Positions 13,171 to 24,490 of a DNA stretch of 64,000 nucleotides are shown here, piece after piece. The stretch is from Aquatica leii (Eukaryota > Arthropoda > Insecta > Coleoptera > Lampyridae), in the NCBI GenBank assembly GCA_035610365.1, contig CM069435.1:65097389-65161388 (forward strand). The letters are read 5' to 3'. The notes below the pieces were generated by a model. It saw only the letters and a list, made by a program, of their open reading frames with translations, did no database searches and had not been told where the DNA came from. Position 1 is the stretch's first letter. Each line of letters opens with the position of its first letter. The position numbers were made by a program, and so were the translations under genes.

Positions 13171-13875
13171 TCAATAAGACTCGCACGGCTGCCTTCTCTG
13201 ACCAATAAAAAGGAATTTCTTTATTGTGATCTTCAGGACATCGTTCTTCATATCTAAATAGAACCCATACTTTTTTATAACGTCTATTCCCAGGATGACT
13301 TCTTCCGTCATGTCGGCTACCAGTACTTGATGGTCGAGTACTCTATTTTCCAAACCAATGGTTACTTTGACTTGTCCGTAAGTAGGTATTTTTTCGTCTG
13401 TCGTCGTTCGAAGTCGTACTGTTACTGGTGATGTCTTCTCATTTTCCAATAACATGTCAAGACGAATGATGTTTTTCGTCGCTTCCGTGTCAAGCAGTAA
13501 CTGAACACTTCTTCCATTGATCTTGCCATTGAGATAAATACTATGCAATTCCTCCATCGGCGATGCCATTTGAATTGTAATCTCCGAAACCTGACTAGAT
13601 GAGACTAACTTTTGTCCCTTTTTGTCAATTCGTTCCAAATTTTCGAGCGCTCTTCTTGTCTTCTTTTTGGGTTTAGTTCGATATCGTACATGGCCTTTTT
13701 CATCGCGGTTCACAATTGTCACTCCTCTTTCATGAAGTATTCGTCGCGCTATCTCCTTGATGTTTTTTAATGTCTGCGCGGGTACTTCTGCAGCACAGCA
13801 AAGTCTATGACCGTCTCGTTGCAATGCTTGTTTTGCTTTTTCAAACTCTAAAGCATGTACTAAAACGTCATCCAA
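13171..13875 (-). pseudogene. gypsy element 1 gag end and retropepsin
   Basis: A 234-residue open stretch. The N-terminal half is the end of gag with a basic patch; no clear CCHC knuckle is visible. The second half is a retropepsin fold: YLNGKINGRSVQLLLDTEAT (near 13495), where the expected DTG triad reads DTE, then VILGIDVIKKYGF near 13270, the conserved hydrophobic-GxD segment. The loss of the active-site glycine would disable the protease. The frame runs on into the next pol segment with a break near 13170. Confidence 0.8.
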
Positions 13876-13879
13876 TGTC

Positions 13880-14714
13880 TTTGGTCAAACTAACCGGAGA
13901 GTCTGCTGCGTTTTGTTGTTTCAGAGGCCGTCTACAAAGGTTTGAATAGCCAACTGCTCCCAAAAAGTATCTGGTACTGTAGGATACGCAAGCCGTGTTA
14001 ATCTGTCGATGTCAGCCTCAAACTCTTGAAGGCTTTCGGCAACTTTCTGAACCCGACTTTTAATTTGAGCTTGGTACACTTGTTGAAGATGAGCATCTCC
14101 ATATCTCATTTTTAAACGTGAAATTAAAATTTGTACTTTTCTTGTAAGTGGTCAGGAACAATTTGCAAGATTCCAAGAGCTTCTCCACGTAAGGACACTA
14201 TTAAAGACGTCGCTTTCTGGTTGTTGATCCAACCGTTGGCTATAGCTGCGGCTTTAAACTGCTTGAGGTAAGTTGACCATAGAACTTTACCTTCAAAATT
14301 CTGAGATACAACTTTAAACTTGTGAGTGGTTTCTTCCCGATGGTCCATTATTAAATATTTGCTCGTGACACTTCCTTCGCCGTGAGAATTCATTCTTTCT
14401 TCAAGCAGTTTTATTCTGTTTTCTAATTTGTCCTCTAATGCTTCTATTTTCTCGTTCACAGATTCGCAAATTTCTTCTTTTAAATTTAACATATCCTCTT
14501 GAACAACTTTAATTTGATTTTCTATGCTCGTTTGTATTTCTACTTTTAAACTGCTAGAATTTTCCAATACTTTTTATTCAATTTTTTTAGAATTTTCTTC
14601 TATTTTCTGCGAATTTTCGTAAAACTTTTCTTCCGCTTTTCTAGAATTTCCGGACAGTTTTTCTTTGACATTTTTATTCATCGATTAGAAAATTTCAACT
14701 ATTTTTGAATCCAT
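13880..14714 (-). pseudogene. gypsy element 1 gag
   Basis: Start codon at 14714-14712. The first 50 codons contain two stops and are rich in K, E, N and S. Then comes a long coiled coil (MENSSSLKVEIQTSIENQ onward, 14567-14380) with heptad leucines and isoleucines. It is followed by a capsid-like part: KFKVVSQNFEGKVLWSTYLK near 14300 and ANGWINNQKATSLIVSLRGE near 14220. The rest, QVYQAQIKSRVQKVAESLQE and so on (13921-14109), is in a different frame. The same arrangement occurs in element 2. Confidence 0.8.
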
Positions 14715-14942
14715 TTTAACTGGTTGTAAACGCGTCATCGGCATAAATTATATATAACACGAATAAAAAGTTTACATACACTACTTTAACGAACTTAAAC
14801 AGACTATTTTACACGGTCTAAACAAACACGCAAAGCGCAAACTAAAGTTTTGTTTGTTTACGCACTCAATGTTTTTATTACGGGAGCGATATTAAATTAC
14901 TAATTGTTTATTTATTCAATTCGATACCACGCACCTGTCACC

Positions 14943-15445
14943 ACTGTAACGTTTATTATTAAAACTAATTTATTTATACTAAAAATATGTACACGTTTAT
15001 AACTAACCGAACTAATTAAATTTAAGGATATGTAATAAAAACACTTACATTAATTTATATACAACACTATCACTCACACGAAGATGTCCGCGGATAACTT
15101 TAGTTTACCACTTATTGTTTACTTTAAAGTCACTTATTTATTTGAACTTGAATAATCTTCTTAACACTGCCGTCTTCACATTACTGGAATAACTGCCCTA
15201 TAATTTGTTTGTACCGCATTTATACATTTTGGCAAAACGTTCGCGAATGTTCTATACATTTTGGTGAACGTTCTGGAAATGTACAAAAACCTTGCAAGAG
15301 CTCTCAAACTTGGTAATAACTTCTCGTACGTTTCAATACCATCAAAAGTAAATGGTTGATTATATTTTAGTAACGTCAATTTTAAAAACAAAAATCCACT
15401 TGCAGAAGCAGAAGATATTATAATGTCAGAATATTTAGACTAACA
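14943..15445 (-). repeat. Putative 5' LTR of gypsy element 1
   Basis: On the minus strand the unit would start with TGTTAGTC (15445) and end in AATAAACGTTACA (about 14943), immediately followed by GTGGTGAC, which resembles the start of a gypsy leader/primer site. It contains a TATA-like TGTATAAATGCGG near 15220 and an AATAAA signal near 15135. The matching 3' LTR is gone, so the borders are not verified. Confidence 0.45.
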
Positions 15446-15629
15446 AAAAATTCGGTATAAACTAATGGAACATTTTTGTTTATCGATATTTTTTAGCATT
15501 GTTTGAGAAAACAATTGTACATTTGTGATATAATCTAGAATCATTTCTTCAGAAACATGTACTACTAAAAATTATTGGCGCTCTCGTCAGTACTAGGCAA
15601 CATTGATTGGCGCAAGAATGGTATAAGTC

Positions 15630-15681
15630 TTTTGACTTATCCTCTTCTTGCATCAAAGACGCGTCATGGGATAAGTCAAAA
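15630..15681. repeat. 13-bp perfect hairpin within repeated TTGCATCAAA motifs
   Basis: TTTTGACTTATCC at 15630-15642 pairs exactly with 15669-15681. Related copies of the same motif (GACTTATCC followed by TTGCA and CAAAG) lie at 15634-15660, near 15720, and at 15791-15815. They look like subterminal repeats of the element whose end is the arm at 15795-15830. Confidence 0.5.
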
Positions 15682-15794
15682 ACGTTTTAACATTGTTATT
15701 AATCGTCTGATTTTCACTATTCTTGCATCAAACAATAATCAGTTTACATTGTATTCAAACAGCACACATATCTCGATTTTGGTAAAATGTTGAC

Positions 15795-15830
15795 TTATCC
15801 CCTTTTTGCACCAAAGTCCTCAATTATAAT
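15795..15830 (-). repeat. Right arm of the 36-nt inverted repeat around the gypsy block
   Basis: Mate of 11318-11353, 31 of 36 positions identical in inverted orientation. Together the arms enclose the whole gypsy element 1. Confidence 0.55.
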
Positions 15831-16104
15831 TGACAAATCTACAAGCCTGTTTATTTAAAATGTGTAACTAGCAAAGATCTGCCACCAAATGTTCTATTCT
15901 TAGACCTGATTGAACTGCCAAAACAGTACCGGTTTTAAGTATCATGAGGCTTCCAGCTGATTTTTGTTACTCCTTTCTAATTATTATTATACGATTTTCT
16001 AAATTACCATAAAATACACAACCAGATTTGTACATACTTTGTACTTACTATACAGAAAATACAGCAATCGCAATTTTTTTGCAAAAAATTGTTTTTGCAG
16101 AATT

Positions 16105-16860
16105 TTACGTTCTCCTACATCGGAAAAATGTATTTTTGACAAAAAACATTTGGGTGTCTGTGTGTGTGTAACGATGTACCCACGATAACTCTGAAACCAA
16201 AAAGTCCTAGTAACTTGAAATTTGGTATGTTGCTAGCTTTTCATATTCTTTCGGTTCTATCAAAAGATGGGTCTGATAAAGAAACCGGAAGTCAGTGTAA
16301 ACGCAATTTATAATAGTATTTCTTATATAGTTTTGTACGTATGTAAATTATTTGAAGTTTATTAGATATTTGATTTATAATTTAAAATAAATTCGAAATA
16401 TTATCTATGTTCGAATCCCGCTGGCGACGATTTTTTTTTAGAAAATAAATTAGTTTACTAAAGGGGAAAGCAATATCAAGGCGCACAAATATAAGGGTTA
16501 GTCGATATGACAACATAACCGAAATTTACCATATTTCGGTTATATCGCAATGAAATCAAGGAAAAAAATTTCAAATAAATATAGCATGGTAGGAAATCAA
16601 TACAAACACTTCAAGTGGGTAAGATAAAAAAAAAGATAAAAAAATTTAATAAAAAATTGTCTAATGTGTAATACTTAGTACTGTTACTATTATTTCTTTT
16701 AAGCAAATAAAATTATAAGCCTAAGTTTTCTAAATTCTGTATATTCTGTTGACTTGGATGTTTTTCTTCAATTTGAAAATAAAAAAATAGTAGAAATTCC
16801 TTATAGGAAAGTTGTGTGGTGACTGGTGACCACACCAGTTTTTTTATTGTAGTATAACAT
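16105..16860 (+). repeat. Dispersed repeat family A, copy 1
   Basis: From about 16310 to 16850 this is the same repeat as 44400-45475, in the same orientation. Shared landmarks are CTTATATA-TTTTGTAC, TTTATTAGATATTT, TTCGAA-CCC followed by GACGATTTTTTTT, GGGGAAAGCA, GGTTAGTCGATATGACAACA, CATATTTCGGTTATATC, and a final CCACACCAGTTTTTTTA. The part GTTCGAATCCCGC then T8 at 16408-16439 resembles a tRNA T-arm/B box followed by a Pol III terminator, which suggests a SINE-like origin for that portion. No coding capacity is seen. It lies between the gypsy block and the resumed hAT pseudogene. Confidence 0.7.
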
Positions 16861-16861
16861 C

Positions 16862-17470
16862 ATTAAAATGAAAGACCGCCGTATGTATTTATCGACTCAC
16901 AAAAAACTCCTCGACCAGGCTTTTTAGTCCGCACGATTTAGTAAAAAGTACCTAAAAAAGAATTTAGTAACCTTTGTTAGTGATGGTGCCAGTGTCATGT
17001 TAAGGAAAAAATTTGGCGTCACAGAACAACTAAAAAAACAGTTTCTAAATATTGTTCTTTGGCACTGTTTGAATCACAAAGTAAAGCTAGCTGTAAGTGA
17101 TTCAATTAATAAGGTAGCGGTTTCACACCACATCAATTTCTATCAGATTTGGCAGTCATATAATTTCAGAATGTCCTCAAAACAGACAAACGACGATAAA
17201 AGACTTGAAACCATGAGAGTCGTAACCGAGAGCGGCTATTGTACTGTTTCTTTAATAAGTAATTTTCTGCTATTTATATTCAGCAACTGCTATCAACTGT
17301 AATTAACAACCTTAAGAGAATACTGTTAACTACACAAAGCAGTAATGAGCCTTCATTTGCAAGTAAAGAAAATCGTGAAGAAAACTACATATTTAATTTT
17401 TTTTTAGAATTGCAAGTACTTGAAAGCACTAGGTGACCTTCCAACAAATATGCAAGATTCAAGTTGAACC
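16862..17470 (+). pseudogene. hAT-like (KIAA1586 type) transposase, C-terminal half, broken
   Basis: After a decayed lead-in, the reading LVTFVSDGASVMLRKKFGV continues into LNIVLWHCLNHKVKLAVSDS (16940-17110). This is the family's VGFACDGASVMLGRKSGV and NIIVWHCLNHRLELAV stretch, with the catalytic-region aspartate in SDGAS and the W-H-C-x-N-H signature. Downstream the frame drifts and only scattered similarity remains to about 17470. It is most simply the other half of the pseudogene at 10630-11315. About 120 residues between the halves appear to be lost. Confidence 0.7.
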
Positions 17471-20329
17471 CGAATATAATAAAAAACGGTTTTAAAGATT
17501 ATCTTAAAAACAACTCGAATATTCTAAAGGAGAGAGTGTAGGCGATATTTCGATATAATGATCATAATAATATTATCAACCAGAACAAGATTATTTATAA
17601 GGCATGTTTCATCCTTAATGTTTATAAAGTTAAATAGCTCAAATATCCGAACCTTACGTATGGACACTGGCTACGACAATACCGCACAGCCGATTACACA
17701 AAAACTCGACGAGCTAAGCATTACCTTCGGGGTTTTCCCATTTGATCTGCTTTTTTACTATATTTGATTTATTTTTTAATTTTTGATTTATTGATCTACT
17801 CTGCCACTTGTGGTTTATTGATTTTAAGTTAATCTAATGAATAACGTTCTGATATACGTAAAATGAAGTTAGGTTAGGAACTCCAGGTAAACCTAACTAA
17901 TATTGATTAAATAGAAAAAAATTATGATGATATATATATAATAATAAAATCAATCAATAACGTCAATGTGCTTACAATTATTCTTTTTTCCTAAGCAATA
18001 TTTAATAGTCTAAATTACAGCAGACTCGTAACTCTAAGAGCTCAAATACCCGAGCGGCATTCCAAAACATAGTAAAATTACAGCTTAACAAAGCTGTGCC
18101 TTTTTTTACAATATCACCCAATCAGCATTGGTATCAATTTATTGACATCCGAGTGTCACTTTAATGAAAATATTTTAATACAAAACTATTGGTACGATTT
18201 TCATAGCTAAGAGATAGCTTGGTGGTTTGTATACGCTGCTATCGTTGTGAATGTATCATTCTGTTATAAATTCAACGCAAAATTTAAACGCTCAAAGCAT
18301 CAATTTAGTTCATACAAAATTCAAGCAAATTCATTTTGCAAACGTTGCATAATATTTTTCTCGGCAATTATTAATCTGAAGATGGCAATTTATTTACTGC
18401 TAAGACAGGAATCAAATATGTGTAGTTATCCATTTAATCTGTTGTGTATTTTACGCAAAAGATTAGTTGTAAAAAAAGATAAATTATTTTAGACATAATA
18501 ACAATAATAAAACATTTAAATAATAATTCAACGTCGTGGAATAATTTCACCATAGAACATATTAATAATTTTTTATAGTAATGGTGTACATAAAGAAAAA
18601 ATTATTAAGATATAATTTCATTTTATTTTAGCGGTATTATAAACTAATCAGCATAATTTGCATCTTCCTACGCACCGAAGCCTTACGAAGAATGTCCGTT
18701 TTTTTTATTACTTTAAATGCTTGTTAAAACGATGGCTACTATCATATAAAAGTTTAAAATATTGTATTCTATATGTAATTTGTAATTACAGTGTTTTAGA
18801 TCTTCACTAAACATAGTAAAGTTAAAAAATATAATCATTATTTATACTGATGGTATCATTTTGATGCCTCAAAAATGATAGTGACAGTTTGTAGATACCG
18901 ATTTCATACGAAATATTTGACACAAATTTTGTATGAAAAAAGTAGCCAAAATGATGTCTAATGGATACCCGATAAATGGTATTAAAAAGATAACTTTTAC
19001 GAGAATTTTGTTATTTGGGCACAAATTCATTTTAAGTTTCCACATTGGAAAATTGCCTACTACCCGCAGATAAGCGTAGTGATAACACAAAATACATATT
19101 GTTGGTTCGGTTTGGTTCGGTCAGTGTGTCAACACGAAGGAATAAAGATTGGCGTCTGCTTTAATTATTTTATTAATGATTTATTTTGTAGATGACAGAA
19201 GATTAAACTCTCACAGTCAACTTCCACTGATTTAAATAGTCAGGACAGGTCTGAAAAAAAATGCGAATATCTCAAAAATTAGCCACTTTACACAAAAAAA
19301 ACAAAAACGCCCTGTATACTCAAAATATGAAAATATGTACCGACAAAGAAAAACAATCATGACATGAAGTCCGATATAGACCTTTAATAAAATAGTTAAA
19401 CTACTGCGTACCTATAAATACTAATCAAAAAATTTTTTTTTAAAATTAAATACACAAAAAATAACAAAATCCAAAAAAAAGCTTATAAAGTGGCGAGGTC
19501 CTACATTCAAGCGAAAATCTTTTTTAAAGATTTTAAGTAATCGCCGATCCTCATTTAAATACTTTCTTTTATAAAAATAATTAACGAATGCCGATAACTA
19601 CAATAGTAAACTGGTGGTTTTTAGGTAACAAACCACTCTTTTGAAGCAAAAAAACACCGTTCTGCATCTTACCAACCTGAAAAATAAACTCAGAACTTTT
19701 GGAGTAGACTTTTTTTTTCTTTACTTCATCCAGTTTAGTATCTCTTTTTCTGTGCGCTGACTTATTAAATTATTACTTTAGATGTTTCTCCTCTTCTGGT
19801 TGCGACGCTATAAAGTGATTCCAAATTAAGAGTTTTTGTTTTTTTTCCATCAACAACTCAAATGCAATCTAACTGTAAAAACCAATTGTTGTATTTTTTT
19901 ATGAGTGAACATAATAGATAAAGCTTAAGTACCTTTAAATTTAATTTAGTTACTTATTAAACCTTTATTAATATAACGAATTTTACTAAAACTAAAACAC
20001 AACAAAACTAATTAAAAACATTATAACTAATTAATTAATAACACAATAACTTAAGTTGTATAACACTGTAAGTGTCGATTTATACAATTGCCAACCGCAA
20101 TAACTTTACTCACATTTATTTTCTACAGAACGTGTGTAACCCTTAAATTCACTAAATATTCAGTTTTATTTATGTGAGCAAACCGCGCGTCGTTTTTACA
20201 ACTAAATTGAAACTCGAGTTATTGCGTTTGTTGTCGCCTAGTGCATTTATTTCTACCTATATTGTTTCAAACGTTTAAGAACATTTGCAAAAATTTACAA
20301 TGCCGCTTTTTTAAGGTTGTTTTGTTCTA
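17471..20329. other. Unassigned AT-rich region
   Basis: No gene or known mobile-element domain recognised. The last few hundred bases before 20330 may include the eroded 3' LTR of the retroelement fragment that follows, because that fragment reads leftwards into this region. Confidence 0.3.
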
Positions 20330-20700
20330 GAACTAAAATGTGGATGCGCATCCAGTGGCAACTACTTTAAGTATCGAAGTAGCACTCAATAGATTTTTCT
20401 TGGTCCAATGTTCTGCTTGAATGATAACTGCAATCAAAGCACTTGAACGTCTGTCTCTCGGAAGCGTTTTCTTAACTGTTCTTTAATCCAGTTGGAGTTA
20501 AACCTCAACTAAACATAGATATTGCTAGCTTCTTAATATCATAGAACTCCATGATCATCATTTTTATATAACGGATTTGCACGTGTGCATTTGTTGGTGA
20601 CCATGTAAAAAATCGTCAGTTATTCCTTGGTTTTAAGATTTTGTCGACCGCAAGTTACTGTCTTCGTAGTTTGGCCAACCGCCCAAACTTTTTTTTTCAA
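20330..20700 (-). pseudogene. Eroded retroelement 3' module: macro domain plus C-X7-C remnant
   Basis: Homologous on the minus strand to 54600-55060 of gypsy element 2. FGRLAKLRRQ at about 20685-20655 matches the GRLDELRRQ segment, then VTNKCTRANPLY near 20580 and MEFYDIKKLAI near 20545-20515 match the macro-domain core. NWIKEQLRKRFRE near 20490-20455 is the following helix. At the end a C-x7-C spacing (CYF...SSC, near 20385-20360) is kept. Many frameshifts make it non-functional. It shows that the module was carried by more than one copy of the retroelement. Confidence 0.65.
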
Positions 20701-23700
20701 AATAAAATATTTTGTCACGTATCTATTTGCTGTTATATTCCTTTAAAACGTTTTTTTAAATGAAATCGTATTTGTAATTTATGTCATTATTTTATATACG
20801 TACATGAGACGTAGTAGTCAAATTCGTGCAAAGTAAAAGTATATATATATATATTATAATGCGATACACAGATTTAACTTGTGGATGAGTATAGAAGTCT
20901 AACCGAACACGAATGCTTAGCCAAAGCCTTGTTATTCAAAGTGTTTTTGTTATTTATTTATTAATCTTACGGCAAGGTATCAAGTTTTACAAACGTTCGA
21001 TAACAATTCATTTATTCAACGAGCAACCGAAACTCAAGATTGACATGTGACGTGAATAAGAGAGAACGACAATTGAATTTAAATTTTTAAGCTTCAAATA
21101 AATTACATTTTATCAAAACTACCGCGATAATTGACGCTAATGTGCTATAAGTTAGTAAAAAGAATTATTTGTAATAGGTGTGTTCCGTTATACAGTGATG
21201 AAAATATTTGAGGAAGTTTTTTAAAGAATGTCTTTAACAACAGATATTTTTATTTTATAAAATTCCTTTTTAACTTCTAATTTCTGACAAAACCACGTTT
21301 GCTAATTTGACATTTGGATTCAAGAGCAGTAAACAATTTTTGGGTTTTAGCATCAGAAAAGCAGCGAAAGATCAAATATTTGATTTATTTATTAGATCGT
21401 GTTTTGTCGATTTTTAGTATTAAGTAAAAAATATTAGCTGGTAAGTAAGTACGATTAGGTTTCACACAATAAATCAAACAGTCAATAGTTATTTATTTGA
21501 TCACTTATTACAGTAGAAATCGTTTAGTAAGCAGTCGGTTACTAAGTAAAAACGTCTACAAAGTATAAGTTCCCGCAGTCTGGCCATAAGTACATAAGGC
21601 GCTTGTAAACATAAATCCTTTAGTAAGTAAGTTGAGTTCGGTTATTAAATAATTTTTAACAGTAAAAATAATATTCAAAATTGTTTTCTGATAAAACTTT
21701 CTAAAAAAATGTTTTCTAAATAAACATTCGAGTACAAAATAAAGTTTTTGTTGTTAAAGGTTTAAGATTAAATATGCACCAAAATAACTTGTGTAACAGA
21801 TTCGATTACTTCGCCGACATACAGTGTTTGTTGTGAAATTTTATATCATTTGAATAACAGTGTTAGTTAAGTTCAAGATACCGGTCGTTAAAAAAACGCT
21901 GTGTCAATTGAAAGTTAGCCAGTACTTAAAAAGACCGAAGAAGGTACATAAGTATAATTATATAAATTTTCTAAACACTAGTACATGGGTTGATATCACA
22001 AGCCAAGTATAAGTTACGCTCTCGACTGGGCAACACGTTGTACATCAAAGTGACTTAGTCGGTCTAACGTTTACACTTAAAGAAGGAGTGACTTTACATT
22101 CTTAAATTAAATTACAAAGCGCACCAGATAATAATTTGATACAACAAAAGGATTTTAATATAATTAATTAATATTACTACTTAGTATGCACGTATGGTCG
22201 ACTGACCACCGAACTATTAAGAATTAAAGTACAAATGTAATACTGTTTTATCCAGTAGGAGATTAGCTAATTCCGTACCAGTATTACCTAAAACGCAATT
22301 GAATTCTAACACAAAAGAAAACGTACATACGGCGTTATCACAAATAAATTCTATTTTTAATTCATACGATCACTGAAAATAAGCGAATGCACACAGCTTC
22401 CTTCTAATTAACTTTGCAACTTAGGTAATTATTTCCTTCAATATAATTGTATTCAACCTCTTGAACTTCAGCGACGTGACATCATGGAAATTTGCAACAC
22501 GTGCTTATCAACTCCACAAATAAGATATACAAAAAATTATAACGACTTACCCCGAATAGGCTTTTTACAATTTTACAATCCCAATTGTGCGTTGAGAATA
22601 AAACCACAGAAGGCTATAACAAGATTATTACGATTTATTCGATACTAGTACTGCATCAGAATAAATAACGATGTGCAGGACTACATATCTAGTCGTCGGT
22701 ACACCAATAATTATCAGTACATACATTATTTACATATAATAGCTACGCAGTTGATGACGACACAGTATCATACAAATTAAATTAAAGTTATAATCAGTTT
22801 TATAGCATAATTCGATATCATCAAGTATTATATACATTGAATTAAAATAACAATTAATTTTTAATAAAAAATTCGATCAAGTTTATTGTAGATTTGGAAT
22901 AATTAAAACACTACCCTAGATAAAAATATGTGAGAAAAGAAAATCATTAAACCGAGTGCAATTGCTAAATTTAAATTGTTTAACCGCGCTCGCGCTAATA
23001 CATTTTCCTTGTAATAATCTTACCAGGCCGAATGACGTCAGATGTGCAAGCGCGATAACAATTTGGTTTAAATAACTATTCTAATCACGTAACGTGCGCA
23101 ACGTACTTCCGAATCTTTTTACAAAAGTTATAGAATCGTAATACTAATTTAAATGATGCAGAAAAGTAATATTAATTTAATGATATCGAAAAGTTATAGT
23201 AGTTTAACACGTTCCGCAGTGAACGTGTTAAATGACATAGAAAAGTGGAATATTACCTAATAACGTTATCATGTGTTCACTGACTATTAATACTTGAAAT
23301 TTTTATGTACTAAATAATCCAAAATTTCTTGTAGCAAACACGGCAACTGCTGGACGACTCCGCAACGACGATTTAGTTAAAGCGTTTGGCCCCGTTTGGC
23401 TCGACGTTTAAGAAATAAAGCTATATATACCTTGACTTACAATATAAAAAGAATCGTATATATAGGTTATTCCGCTTAGCTCACGATTGATATGCTTTAG
23501 ACGTTAACATTGGAAAATCACTTAGTAACCCTATAAGTAGAACTTCAGTAATTAAAAATCATGAAGGTAACAAAGAAGGAGCTTTCCGTTGAAAATGCAA
23601 CACGAAAATTAACATCGAGCAGGTTTCTTAGAAGTTTGTATGTTCTAAATCGAAAAAAATTACTCTTAAAAAAGATTGAAGGTAGATGTTAATGGAAGAA

Positions 23701-23955
23701 AATTATGTATGAAAGGCCTTTAAGCACATCCGAATCTCAAACATATAATGCGCCTCTTACGGACAGTGAGACATGTACTAAAACGTATTTTAAATCAATA
23801 CACTTACCATATCCAATAAAATAAAAATGCCTGTGCGATTGACAAATATATAGGTCTAAGCTTCAAACGGTTCTTCAAACTACTAAAGTTGTATCTTTGG
23901 TTGTATCAACCGCTATTTCATTCGAGTTATTGTGTTATTTATTATTTAAATTTTT
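20701..23955. other. Unassigned AT-rich region
   Basis: No open frame of interest, no RNA gene and no clear repeat border seen by eye. Confidence 0.3.
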
Positions 23956-24348
23956 TTTTCCACTACTAGTTGTATACGCTTGCATTATTACGTATAATAG
24001 TAGGTCGTGAAGTTGTACTTTTTTAAGCGCAGGTAAATAATATTTCATTATTAACTAGTAGTTAATTAAATGTGAATAATATAGAATTAAATATATTTTA
24101 GTTATAATCAATGCTTAAAATAATAATGTTTTTAAACAATTTAAACAACATAAACAATACTTACGTTATTTGTTTATTTTTGTGTTTTAAATTACAATTA
24201 TGAATTACGTCAAAATTAATTCTATTAAACTAATGACAACTGCCAGAATTACTGACTTGATTTTTAATTTAAAATTAATATCTTAAATTTTAAATTTGGT
24301 TTAGTAACAGGTAGAAAGGTTTTAATAATTCTAGTAGTGGAAAAAATT
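23956..24348 (+). mobile_element. MITE with TTTTTCCACTACTAG terminal inverted repeats, copy A
   Basis: Starts with TTTTTTTCCACTACTAG and ends with CTAGTAGTGGAAAAAA. The interior is AT-rich and non-coding. A longer, inverted copy (B) lies at 58768-59340 with high similarity along its length. Copy A lacks about 180 bp present in B after ATTAACTAGTAGTTAAT, with a TTAAT microhomology at the junction. In both copies the same hairpin repeat is fused to the same end. Confidence 0.75.
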
Positions 24349-24349
24349 G

Positions 24350-24490
24350 TATATATAACACGGTTGAGAAGTTCATTATAACCTGCGTGATTTATATCCC
24401 TCGACGCTTCGCGTCTCGCGATGTAATCTATCGCTTAGGTTATAATGATACACTTCTCAATCTTGATATATAATATACTATTAATATGTA
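24350..24490 (+). repeat. Hairpin repeat fused to the MITE, copy A
   Basis: GGTTGAGAAGT (24362-24372) and CATTATAACCT (24374-24384) pair with 24452-24462 (one mismatch) and 24437-24447. The loop holds the GC-rich CCTCGACGCTTCGCGTCTCG, itself a small hairpin. The outer flanks (TATATATAACAC and CTTGATATATAATA) are also roughly complementary. Copy B is at 58626-58768. Confidence 0.75.

Larger units (their letters stand above)
11890..15445 (-). mobile_element. Ty3/gypsy LTR retrotransposon, 3'-truncated (element 1)
   Basis: Reads on the minus strand in the order 5' LTR (about 15445-14943), leader, gag (from 14714), protease, reverse transcriptase. It breaks off at about 11943 in the region after the polymerase core, so RNase H, integrase and 3' LTR are missing. 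Many frame breaks show it is dead. It is related to element 2 at 54.5-59.6 kb: the gag, leader and protease regions are clearly alike. The truncation point coincides with a perfect 20-bp inverted repeat. Confidence 0.85.

Noticed and set aside
16400..16445. Possible tRNA gene
   Set aside because: Only a T-arm/B-box-like segment is present; no anticodon arm, D arm or acceptor pairing could be built.
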